Part shown: in pieces, positions 37,025-45,131 of the stretch | Layout: every line of letters starts with the position of its first letter | Numbering within the stretch: the first letter of the stretch is position 1 | Origin: Bifidobacterium angulatum DSM 20098 = JCM 7096 | Lineage (GTDB): Bacteria > Actinomycetota > Actinomycetes > Actinomycetales > Bifidobacteriaceae | Length of the DNA stretch: 64,000 nucleotides | Assembly (NCBI RefSeq): GCF_001025155.1 | Contig: NZ_AP012322.1 | Span: 1,240,001 to 1,304,000, forward strand | Reading direction: 5' to 3' | Notes under the pieces: model-generated | The model's database searches: none | The model's input: only the letters and a program-made list of their open reading frames with translations | What the model was told of the DNA's origin: nothing | Translations under genes and position numbers: made by a program

Positions 37025-37137
37025 GCTTCTCTCCTGTCTGACTGTCTCAATCATTCGCAGTTTACGGCTACGGGGGGATTATTTCCAGCAAAACCGGTTT
37101 TTGCATCAACACTTTCATAAGCGCTCACCGCAAGCGT

Positions 37138-37371
37138 TTACGCTTGTGTGTTCGGGGGGCCGACGGTGAAGCGCAGGTACGCGCGGTCGTCGAAGGAGTC
37201 GAGCCCTGGTTCGAAGCCTTTGGTCGTGGGGAAACGGCTGATGAGATGCGGGTCGCTGGCTTTGAGTTCCGCGAGCGCCCTTTCGGATTGGTCAAGCGTG
37301 GGTTCGAGGAAGGGGTAGCCGTCGCTGGCGAGCACTATGTCGTCGCCGAGGGCGATCATGACGGTGAACAC
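37138..37371 (-). pseudogene. C-terminal fragment of an unidentified cytoplasmic protein
   Basis: A 77-residue frame (GDDIVLASDGYPFLEPTLDQ, SFDDRAYLRFTV) that resembles the tail of a larger hypothetical protein family: it begins in the middle of a fold with no ribosome binding site and ends with a natural-looking C-terminus. The 5' part has been replaced at 37371-37379 by a run of eight G and an unrelated YccF-like fragment on the other strand. Confidence 0.5.
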
Positions 37372-37375
37372 GGGG

Positions 37376-37528
37376 GGGGTGCTGGCCGGAATATGGATGG
37401 CGATCGGCTATGTGGGCGCCGGCCTGCTGAACTGCGTCACCATCATTGGTATTCCGTTCGGTATTCAATCATTCAAGATGGCCAAATTAGCGCTATGGCC
37501 GTTCGGCTCGCAAATCCGCAGCTTGTAA
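37376..37528 (+). pseudogene. YccF-family membrane protein, C-terminal fragment
   Basis: The peptide VLAGIWMAIGYVGAGLLNC followed by TIIGIPFGIQSFKMAKLALW and PFGSQIRSL matches the last repeat of YccF (DUF307) inner-membrane proteins. The N-terminal repeat and start are missing. It is joined tail-to-tail with the fragment at 37138-37371 across a G8 run, marking a deletion or recombination point. Confidence 0.6.
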
Positions 37529-37825
37529 ATCACTTCAGATCACTTCGCCCAGCATAGACGGCCATCGACTGCCGTCTTGCATATAAGTATCGAGGAGCTG
37601 CGGTCCGAACAGGCCGTGGCCACTGCACCCTCAGCAACGAAACACGTCTCATTTCGCTTATGGCAGCTCCAGAGCGGCAAGGCTCAAAAACCGAACAGTC
37701 GCATTACCTACCCAAATGATTACTAATGTCAGCCGCCTTGTGGACAGGTTAAAGAATATTTGCGATAGCGGCTTCTCTAACTGTACGTTATCGAGAAGAA
37801 GACATCCGCACCCCGTCAAATACGG
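37529..37825. other. Intergenic region, nothing recognised
   Basis: No gene, tRNA or strong hairpin seen. It lies between the YccF remnant and the end of the polymerase-like gene. Confidence 0.4.
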
Positions 37826-39280
37826 TTACTCGCGCAGCTTGCTTGCCGCGAAGATAAACAATGGCAGCGCGGCGAACGCGTAGTTCTCGCATTGGATATA
37901 CAGGTACACGATCAGGACAAGCCAGCAGATAACAGTCTTGCTCCAAACACCATGCTCGGCAGCTGCAGTATCGAAAACATGTGTCATGGAAACTATGGAA
38001 GCGATGACCAGCAGAACCAGGCCGATCAATCCGTATTCTGCGACGACGCTGGTATACGCACACATCGTCCATACGGTGTCCGCATTCATGCCGGCCGCAA
38101 ATCCTGTGGCCGCGCCGCCGTTCATGCCAAGACCATTTAGTAGCTGCTCGGCCTTGGATGCGCCAGCCCACACCGCATTGATGATATTGCCCGCACCATA
38201 ACCGGTGAACATGGTCCATGGGTGGGCGAGCAGGCCGCAGAGCGGATCGAGGCTTTGGTAGATTCTCGCAAAGAACGAACCGTCTCCCTGCGCGCCGTTT
38301 TCGGCAATGGAAGACAGTCTGGAATCGGCAAGCACGCCCAGCAGACCAAGCAGGCATGCTCCGGCAAGCTGCGCCATGCCACGCAGTCGTTGCTTCCGAT
38401 CATGCCACGTGTTGTGCACGATGATGGCGACCAGCAGCGCCACAACGGAGTCGATGACGATTCTGGTGCCAGCCTGCATCAGCATCGCGCCGATCGCATA
38501 GACGACGATGAGGTCACGCAGCCGTTTGGCATAGATGCTGTCGCGACCTCGCATCAGCCACATGAGGGGCAGCAGTATGCCGAACAGGTGCATGCCGATA
38601 TAGCTGGGTTCCGCGAACAGGAATTGCGGCCGACCGCCGCCCCACACCGAACTATCGGTGATGTACTGGCGGTACATGAGATGCGAGAAATAGTTGACGA
38701 GCGGCTCGAACCGCAGATGGATGGAGAACCATTGCACGACACCCACGGCGAAGGAGCACCAATAGGCCACGATAAGCAGCCGGATCGGCATGTTCCAGGG
38801 GATGCGTTTGATATGGAAGGCGATGACAAGCGCGCCCAACGTGGCGAGCATACCGAACAGCCCGGTGAGACTCATGAATGCGGCGTTGAAATGAATGCCG
38901 AAGCGCAGCCACCCAGGGATGGACAGGATGATGCAGGCGACCGGCAGCAGGAACATAGGCAGATACTTCACGGCTACGATATGCAGTTGCCGCCAGTTGC
39001 ATAGGCAGTAGACGGCGAATAGCGCGGGACTGATCGGCGACCAGAACGGCGCGTACAGGCCGAGCGTGGTGCCGTCCACCGGGAGAAGCGCGATGCCCAG
39101 CAACAGCCAGATGACGTTCCGATCCTGCGTCGTCAGGAATCGCAGCATTGGGCGATAGGAAACGGCGTGCCCCGCCGATTGTCTGCCGCTCGCTTGCGCC
39201 TGTGCAGCGGCATCATCAATTGCGACGCCAGCCTTGGCCTTGGCAGCCACTTCGCATTCACTATTGTTCGGTCGAATCAC
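37826..39280 (-). CDS. Polysaccharide polymerase-like membrane protein (Wzy/O-antigen ligase type), intact copy
   Basis: A 484-residue polytopic protein with ten or more transmembrane segments, for example VIWLLLGIALLPVDGTTLGL, FLLPVACIILSIPGW and LVLLVIASIVSMTHV. A conserved loop, GGGRPQFLFAEPSYIGMHLF, with Arg and Glu is typical of Wzy and O-antigen ligase families, which join glycan repeat units on the outer face of the membrane. The likely start is GTG at 39280, with GAAAGGGGC upstream. It is paralogous over about 370 residues to the truncated copy at 45053-46306. The other polysaccharide genes lie apart, so its partner glycan is uncertain. Confidence 0.8.
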   Translation of the reverse strand: MIRPNNSECEVAAKAKAGVAIDDAAAQAQASGRQSAGHAVSYRPMLRFLTTQDRNVIWLLLGIALLPVDGTTLGLYAPFWSPISPALFAVYCLCNWRQLHIVAVKYLPMFLLPVACIILSIPGWLRFGIHFNAAFMSLTGLFGMLATLGALVIAFHIKRIPWNMPIRLLIVAYWCSFAVGVVQWFSIHLRFEPLVNYFSHLMYRQYITDSSVWGGGRPQFLFAEPSYIGMHLFGILLPLMWLMRGRDSIYAKRLRDLIVVYAIGAMLMQAGTRIVIDSVVALLVAIIVHNTWHDRKQRLRGMAQLAGACLLGLLGVLADSRLSSIAENGAQGDGSFFARIYQSLDPLCGLLAHPWTMFTGYGAGNIINAVWAGASKAEQLLNGLGMNGGAATGFAAGMNADTVWTMCAYTSVVAEYGLIGLVLLVIASIVSMTHVFDTAAAEHGVWSKTVICWLVLIVYLYIQCENYAFAALPLFIFAASKLRE

Positions 39281-39685
39281 ACGCGCCCCTTTCCGCAACC
39301 AACCCTACTCGACATTGCACTATATGCACCCATTGATTTCACCGCGCAACGGATGATATTGCCACAACGATTCACGGCTTCAAATGTTCATTCGAACATT
39401 AACAGAACACGGAATATCATAAAAAGACAACACGCTTAATGTTATCTTTTTTAAACCGCCTGGCACTTGCCGTAAACCCAGCTATGACAACGATTCACAA
39501 AACCACAGTACACAAAAAGTTCATTTTTCAACCATTTCACCTTCTATATGCGTGGTAGCATCAATAGCGAACACAGCAAGCGTTCACCCCACACAACACA
39601 AACCAGTCATACATAATGTTCATTTGCGACTACAAACGAACATGCATAATGCACATTATGCGCGGCTCGTAGAAAGGCATTATCC
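39281..39685. promoter_or_regulatory. Divergent regulatory region with three inverted repeats
   Basis: The gap between the polymerase gene and the small orphan gene holds three dyads: AATGTTC-attc-GAACATT (39383-39400); TGTTCATTTG-cgacta-CAAACGAACA (39617-39642, one mismatch); and GCATAATG-ca-CATTATGC (39644-39661). AATGTTCATT occurs twice. The last two lie within 70 bases of the orphan start and probably bind a repressor. The stretch is AT-rich compared with its flanks. Confidence 0.5.
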
Positions 39686-40108
39686 ATGGCAAACGAGAAA
39701 ACCGTCATCACCGTGAATCTCGACATGTTCGACAAGGACGCCGACGCCAAAACAGCCGAAGCCAACAAGGTGGCGAAAAACCTGGGCATCAGCGATGAAG
39801 CACTCGCCAAGGTAGAGAATTTCAAGCAGGAGCTCACCGATCATGACGCTTGGGATCTGCCGTTCATGGGCTATGTGAACGAGGACGGCTACGGATACGC
39901 CTACGTGCCGGACGCGGCCATCACCATGCATCCGTATTGGGACGCCCACAAGGAGTTCATGAATCTGCCGGATGACGTGCAGACCGCATTCGCCATCCGC
40001 ATGCTGTTCACCCACCGCCCCGTCGACCGCTACGGCGCCGACATGTTCCTGCATTACCACCGCGGATTCACCGTCAACTTCATTGGCGAGGGCGCCAACA
40101 AATACTGA
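39686..40108 (+). CDS. Small acidic hypothetical protein
   Basis: A 140-residue soluble protein I do not recognise. It begins MANEKTVITVNLDMFDKDAD, is rich in Asp, Glu and aromatic residues, has no membrane segment or signal peptide, and contains a His/Tyr-rich stretch (ITMHPYWDAHKEF, FLHYHRGFTVNF). The start is preceded by GAAAGGC at 39673-39679. Operator-like palindromes upstream indicate tight regulation. It is the first gene of the accessory island. Confidence 0.7.
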   Translation: MANEKTVITVNLDMFDKDADAKTAEANKVAKNLGISDEALAKVENFKQELTDHDAWDLPFMGYVNEDGYGYAYVPDAAITMHPYWDAHKEFMNLPDDVQTAFAIRMLFTHRPVDRYGADMFLHYHRGFTVNFIGEGANKY

Positions 40109-40306
40109 TCGCCTCAAGCACCGGTTGCTTCAGCTCAAGCCGGCAGCAGCAAGGGCGCCGTCTGCCGGCTTTCCGAACTCCCTGAAATCCCAAGCAACCC
40201 CGTAGCGCATTTGATTGGCGGCACCTCGGATCCGCACCGTTCTTATTACCCAGCCGAGTCGTACCCCGATCGTCCAGGCAAACCAGCATACTTCGAGCAG
40301 CCCGCT

Positions 40307-41077
40307 CTAGAACAGACCTCCTGCATGCAGGTACAGGAACAGCACGGTCTGCAGTACAACGAACACGGGCAACCCCCACGCGAAATACCAGTCCCTAGTC
40401 TTGTGGTTGAATAGCCGCATGGCAATAATGCCGCCGAGGGCACCACCCATGAACGACAGCCCCATCAGCCATGATTCCGGCACCCGGCTCCAGCTTCCTC
40501 CGCTGGATCGGCCGGAGCCCGCTCTCCCACCGCGGTTCCGGGGAGCCTCGCCGTTGGCGATCGCGATTCTCTTATCGGCGGCGAACACCAGCAAGGTGAC
40601 GCAGTTCATCACGAGCAGATAGATCCCAAGGCCCCGCAGCATAACAGGGTTGAAGGCACGGAACATGCCGGCTCCGTTGAACGACACGAGGCCGCATTTC
40701 CAGGCGCACACCATGCCCCACGCCACAAGTCCCACCGCCGTTTCGAACCACCAGGCGACGTTATGTTTGTTGACGTTTCGCTCCCACAGAATCAAACCCA
40801 GCAGCATGCCGACTGAGCCACCGGCGAGCGCGAGCAGCGGCATGAGCGCGGTGAGAACGCGTGCGGCCGGCGAATCGGCAGGTTGACGGCTGTTGCCACG
40901 AATGTTGCGGTTGCGGGTGCTGCTGCGACGGCCGTCGGGGGTTCGTATGGTGCGATGGGTGACGACGAGTGTCAGGAATGTCACCAGGTTGACGGCGATC
41001 AGGTATGCGAGGAAATGGGTCATGGCGGTTGTTGTTGGCTGGGTGGATGGCGGAACGACTGATGCCGAATCGGACAT
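40307..41077 (-). CDS. DUF1294-family membrane protein
   Basis: A 256-residue membrane protein. The N-terminal half has three hydrophobic segments (AYLIAVNLVTFLTLVV, LMPLLALAGGSVGMLLGLIL, FETAVGLVAWGMVCAW); the C-terminal half is the DUF1294 unit (GIYLLVMNCVTLLVFAADKR, SWLMGLSFMGGALGGIIAMR and HKTRDWYF). Between them lies a Gly/Arg/Ser-rich loop (GEAPRNRGGRAGSGRSSGGS). The function of DUF1294 is unknown. No convincing ribosome binding site is visible before the ATG at 41077; an ATG at 41023 is possible. Confidence 0.75.
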   Translation of the reverse strand: MSDSASVVPPSTQPTTTAMTHFLAYLIAVNLVTFLTLVVTHRTIRTPDGRRSSTRNRNIRGNSRQPADSPAARVLTALMPLLALAGGSVGMLLGLILWERNVNKHNVAWWFETAVGLVAWGMVCAWKCGLVSFNGAGMFRAFNPVMLRGLGIYLLVMNCVTLLVFAADKRIAIANGEAPRNRGGRAGSGRSSGGSWSRVPESWLMGLSFMGGALGGIIAMRLFNHKTRDWYFAWGLPVFVVLQTVLFLYLHAGGLF

Positions 41078-41119
41078 GCGGAGGCTGATCCGGTAGATAG
41101 AGCAGACGGCAACCTGCCA

Positions 41120-41611
41120 TTATTCATCGACCAAACGTCCGCTTTCTCTCAGGCTTGCGGCAAATTGTTCTTCCGTGATTTCTTCCGTCACCAGCCTGGA
41201 AATGAGTTTATATAGAGTATTTCGTTCTGGCTCTGGATCATCATCGATATCCAAATCGATTCTTTCCATTTTCAGGATGGCCAAAGATATGGCCATTGCG
41301 GTGCGCTTGTTGCCGTCGGCGAAATAATGATTTTTGGCTAGGTGAAAGGTGAGATGAGCCACTTGTCGGAACAGATCCTCGAATCGTTCTTTCGGCGATT
41401 GTCCGAATACCGGCAGAAAGGTCGAGTCAACAACGCTGCTTACGGAACCGATGTCATCGGCTCTTTCCACAGTGAAGCCGCCGGTGTCTTTAAGCTGCCT
41501 CCTGTGTACCTGAACGATTGCCTGCGCCATTGCCTCAACGAGGTCATCGGATGGAAAGACGAGTGGCGGCACTTGGATATGCCACCACTCGTTAGTGTAT
41601 CGCTCAGGCAT
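41120..41611 (-). CDS. Fic/Doc-family toxin
   Basis: A 163-residue protein with the Fic/Doc core HLAKNHYFADGNKRTAMAIS, which keeps the catalytic His, the acidic residue and the Gly-Asn-Lys-Arg anion loop (H-x-F-x-D-G-N-K-R). Fic enzymes transfer AMP or phosphate to target proteins; Doc phosphorylates EF-Tu. The core is closer to Doc (DGNKRT) in spacing. The start at 41611 overlaps the upstream Panacea gene by 8 bases (ATGCCTGA), which implies coupled translation of antitoxin then toxin. The C-terminal part (YKLISRLVTEEITEEQF) is a helical bundle. The exact modification cannot be read from the sequence. Confidence 0.85.
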   Translation of the reverse strand: MPERYTNEWWHIQVPPLVFPSDDLVEAMAQAIVQVHRRQLKDTGGFTVERADDIGSVSSVVDSTFLPVFGQSPKERFEDLFRQVAHLTFHLAKNHYFADGNKRTAMAISLAILKMERIDLDIDDDPEPERNTLYKLISRLVTEEITEEQFAASLRESGRLVDE

Positions 41612-42110
41612 TGCGCAGAATCCTGAAGGTGTTCCGCCACTTTGCATTTACTTCATCCAAACTGGATGCAAGAGTGTTTTTGGGGAAGGTCAGACCGTCG
41701 TCGGATGCGAGAATGGCATCGTTGGTGATTTCGACGTTTTCTCCTTCCCTGTAGACATTCTTCCAAGCGGAGTTTTTTCGATGGGAGAACCCCACAAGAT
41801 CGAATGCCGTAAGAAAACCGTATTTCCTTGCCGTCCTGTCAACAACGGATAAAGTCCGTTCATCCTTCGTAACTTCGCCCTCAGGCTTAGGAATCCTGTT
41901 GCGCCCATACTTTTGGAAAGCGAAGTAAACGTTCTTCTCAACCGGGCCGTAGGGCCATGCTTCAATCTTGTCTTCGAACAACGGCTTTCCGGTTTCGCGC
42001 AGGGATTCAACCTGCGCGAAATAAACGAGCTTGTTCAGCACAAGATTCGTGATGTCGATATCAGAGCCATGGCGAAGAATGAAAGCATTCGCTACTTGTA
42101 TCGATTTCAT
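41604..42110 (-). CDS. Panacea-domain antitoxin (SocA-like, DUF4065)
   Basis: A 168-residue protein with the Panacea signature ITNLVLNKLVYFAQVESLRE and IEAWPYGPVEKNVYFAFQKY. Panacea proteins serve as antitoxins for many unrelated toxins; SocA in Caulobacter is a member. AAAAGGAGGAGCC precedes the ATG. It overlaps the Doc-like gene directly downstream, so I read the two as one toxin-antitoxin operon. Antitoxin-first order and overlap are typical. Confidence 0.85.
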   Translation of the reverse strand: MKSIQVANAFILRHGSDIDITNLVLNKLVYFAQVESLRETGKPLFEDKIEAWPYGPVEKNVYFAFQKYGRNRIPKPEGEVTKDERTLSVVDRTARKYGFLTAFDLVGFSHRKNSAWKNVYREGENVEITNDAILASDDGLTFPKNTLASSLDEVNAKWRNTFRILRNA

Positions 42111-42591
42111 GGCTCCTCCTTTTACTCCGGAAACTCCCGCATCTAAGTATACGGGAGTTAATTTCGGAAGAATTTATTTTACTGTCTCTCCCCGCAGAGC
42201 GCAAGGCGTCGCTCGTTTCCAGGGATTTTAGCGCCGCTCGCTTCGATACCGGAGCCACCATATGACTTCAAAACCGAATCAGAGGAACCGGAGTGCACGT
42301 ATCGGTTCGCAGACCGCGCCTGTTAAGCCGCTATATATGGCATTCCGCCGCCATGAATGGTCTCAACATAACACCCTAAATGCACGAAAACCGTCTCCCA
42401 ATAACCAGGAAACGGCTTTTGCGAACTGAACAACGCTCAGCTTTATCGCATTAAAAATTTAGTCACACATATCAGTAATGCCAACTCAGCGTGTCTCAAT
42501 AGGATCCCCGAATAATCCAATTTTTGTACCTATAGCCGCTCTCAAAACCCTGAACTATCAAAGCGCTGGCACATATGCTTATACTTAAAGC
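42111..42591. other. Divergent intergenic region
   Basis: This gap should contain the promoters of the Panacea/Doc operon and of the 163-residue gene. An imperfect hairpin (AAAACCGT with ACGGCTTTT, 42387-42421) is visible. I see no gene. Confidence 0.35.
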
Positions 42592-43083
42592 ATGAGTGAC
42601 GATATTATGCTTAATGACCTGCTCCACCTCACCGATGAGGAAATTCGCAGGACGAAGATTCGCTGCTGCACGGATTATAACGGGTACAATCCTGCCGAGG
42701 AGTTCCAGAAAGACCCCGACATGTTCAATACCGCATGGATCCTGGCCCGTAAGAAGAACGAAGACGGGAGGGACGCGGAGCACCTGCACAAGGGATGGAA
42801 TGTGATTGGTCTGGCCCGTCTTCCGATTGACAAGGATCTTTGGGTGCTCACCTGCATCAAGCGCATCAGCAACACGCTCGACCGCCCGGAGGAAGACAAT
42901 GAAGCAGAGCATTACGTCGGCTACGAAGGCGAGGAACTGCCAGAATACCGCAAATTCTGCGGCCGAGTCATCGTGCGATACCACAAGAGCCAGGGAGAGG
43001 CGCAGCCCATATACCTTGCGGAGAACCTGCTGAATGAGCTTCCCGTAGAGGAAATTCTGCCGCCCAAGGACTCTCTGAGGTGA
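42592..43083 (+). CDS. Hypothetical protein, possibly an isolated N-terminal domain of a GIY-YIG-type protein
   Basis: A 163-residue protein beginning MSDDIMLNDLLHLTDEEIRR. The run LNDLLHLTDEEI, HKGWNVIGLARLP and KFCGRVIVRYHKSQGEAQPI resembles, from memory, the N-terminal domain of phage-related proteins that carry a C-terminal GIY-YIG nuclease. That nuclease half is absent here. There is no good Shine-Dalgarno; an ATG five codons later is possible. The family assignment is tentative. Confidence 0.55.
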   Translation: MSDDIMLNDLLHLTDEEIRRTKIRCCTDYNGYNPAEEFQKDPDMFNTAWILARKKNEDGRDAEHLHKGWNVIGLARLPIDKDLWVLTCIKRISNTLDRPEEDNEAEHYVGYEGEELPEYRKFCGRVIVRYHKSQGEAQPIYLAENLLNELPVEEILPPKDSLR

Positions 43084-43308
43084 CGCAACTGCCATAGGTT
43101 CACGTCAGTCGCCGTGGCCTGACTGACGTGAACTGGCTTTTATGGTTCCTGAAGCGTTACTCTGCTCATTTATGGCAGATTCCGCGGTCTGCTGAACCAT
43201 CGTTATGCGTTACCCGAAGATCCGAAGATGCAGGAACACAACCATCTTCGCGGAGAGAAGGGTTACTCCCTCTTCTCAAGAAACTCTCTGGTGATTGTTC
43301 ACATGCGC
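43084..43308. other. Intergenic, convergent ends
   Basis: No gene or clear terminator recognised between the convergent 163-residue gene and RloB. Confidence 0.35.
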
Positions 43309-44043
43309 TTACAGCGTTTCCTCTTCACCCTTATTGATCAATGTTCGGTACTCGTCAATCAGCGTATCCACAATTTTGGGAATGTCCGTCCACGGCGCAT
43401 AATCCCCGCTAGAAGGTCTGTTGTCTCGTATCAGACGATGTCGCTCATTCATATGCTTCTGCGCATTTTTAGCTGCCGCGGCATACTTCCCAGCTATCGA
43501 TTTCTGACAAATATGCTTAGGATTATTTCGATTTCGACTCATGTCAATCAGCTGAAGGTTTTTCGCAAGCTTCTCGCATTCCGAAGTCTCGGTGTATGAC
43601 AGAGGACATGACTGCTTGTGGTCAATCAACCATACGTCAAAACATGGATTGGAGATGATTACTTCAACGCCACTTCGATATCCTTTATCTACGGCCGCAC
43701 GTAGTTTGTCACCATTTTTGCCGAAATCGTCCACGTCCGCTACCGCCCACACTACAGCGAATGGATCATACGACTCTTTCTTCGCATCCTTCTTATCCTC
43801 GCGCAACAGCCTTGTCGCGTCATCCACAAGAGTCTTTGGATCGACTCCTTCTGCCTCCACACAAACCGGATCACGCACCTCGCCGCTTTTAATCCGAAGA
43901 TTCCTTACATAGTCTCCGAACAAATGCCGTCTGACATATTGGAAGTATTCCACTTCTGTGACAATGCCACCACTGTAGATGAGGAACCGCTTGCTCCTTG
44001 GCTTTGATTTCCCCCGATGCCCGGCATTTGGACTACGTACCAT
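43309..44043 (-). CDS. RloB-like protein (AbiLii)
   Basis: A 244-residue RloB-domain protein. The N-terminal KRFLIYSGGIVTEVEYFQYV and AVVWAVADVDDFGKNG, with the acidic DVDD motif, resemble the TOPRIM-like fold proposed for RloB, and EVIISNPCFDVWLIDHKQSC is the typical SNPCFEVWLLLH-like motif. RloB pairs with an AAA ATPase in AbiL-type phage defence. GAGGGGGGG precedes the ATG. The partner ATPase lies 71 bases upstream, but is truncated, so the pair is probably not functional. Confidence 0.75.
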   Translation of the reverse strand: MVRSPNAGHRGKSKPRSKRFLIYSGGIVTEVEYFQYVRRHLFGDYVRNLRIKSGEVRDPVCVEAEGVDPKTLVDDATRLLREDKKDAKKESYDPFAVVWAVADVDDFGKNGDKLRAAVDKGYRSGVEVIISNPCFDVWLIDHKQSCPLSYTETSECEKLAKNLQLIDMSRNRNNPKHICQKSIAGKYAAAAKNAQKHMNERHRLIRDNRPSSGDYAPWTDIPKIVDTLIDEYRTLINKGEEETL

Positions 44044-44114
44044 TACCCCCCCTCAGAGGTCATTCGCGTATTCCGTTTTGCCTAATGTACGATCAGAGAA
44101 ACTGCATATCAGCG

Positions 44115-45131
44115 TTAAGCTTCTTTTTCAGCGTCTTTGGCATTAGCGAAATAATCCTTCACAGTCGCATACAGATTCGGCTGCGCAAGACCACCATATA
44201 CGCCATGACGGTAGTTCTTCCCATAATTCTCCTTGGAGTTTGGGCTCCAATCCATCAGCCAATTCAGCGTGGATTCACCCGTATTGGGATCCTTCTTCAC
44301 AATCCATATCTGGTCTCGATCCAGCAACCGATCATCAGCGCCCGACGCACTCATCAACGTCTCATTATGCGTGGTAAAAATCAGCTGCGAATTGTTGGGA
44401 TTCGTTGCCGGATCCCTATACAGCCTGATGATTTCAGAGAATAGACTCGTACTGATGCTGACGTCCGTCTCATCAAGCAATGTGATTGAGGGCCGCTCCA
44501 ATGAATCAAGCACCCAGTCAAGTAGCAGCATCACGTTTTTGGTACCTTGCGATTCCCACTGTTCTGAAAGCTGACGGATAACGCCTTTTCCTTGATGGCT
44601 GAACAGTACGCGGGGCATAAAGTACTTAGGGGAAGACGATGCGCTGGAATCGCCTAATGCCTCATCAACTGTTGGGACCGAACTGCCCGACACCCCGCTT
44701 TCCTCCAGCTTTCGCAGTTCTTCCAGCAGTTCTTCCGGAACGTCTTTTTCTTCGAAATCGACATCGGTTATACCGAGATCGGCCACTCTGATCAGTTTCG
44801 ACAGCAACAATGCCCGGCCTGGATTCTTGCGGATTCGGTGTATAAAAACCCCGAAGGAATTATCGAAATCCACGGCGAGATAGCACTGGATACTGTTTGC
44901 AATAATGTTGTATGCAGGTATCACACTTGTAATGTTCAGTGCGGCCGCGGCCGAGAGAAGAAGCGCGTTCTCCCGAACAAGGTGAGCGATTTTCCCTATG
45001 TTGGGGAATTGAGCGCCGATCTTAGTCTTCTTTCCGATTTCACGTTCGAACACTACAGTGCGCCGATTGGTCGCAGACCGAAACATCCACAGCACTTCCT
45101 CCAGCACCTTGTGGGCATCGATACGGAACCA
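44115..45131 (-). pseudogene. RloA/AbiLi-type AAA ATPase lacking its N-terminus
   Basis: About 338 residues of an ATPase of the AbiLi/RloA family. Walker B and switch regions survive (PSITLLDETDVSISTSLFSE, LIFTTHNETLM), as does the C-terminus (GVYGGLAQPNLYATVKDYFA). The N-terminal part with the Walker A loop is missing: at about 45131 the sequence passes into a polysaccharide-polymerase gene. The reading frame stays open through the junction, but only because the polymerase DNA is read in the wrong frame. Without a P-loop it cannot hydrolyse ATP. Confidence 0.75.
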
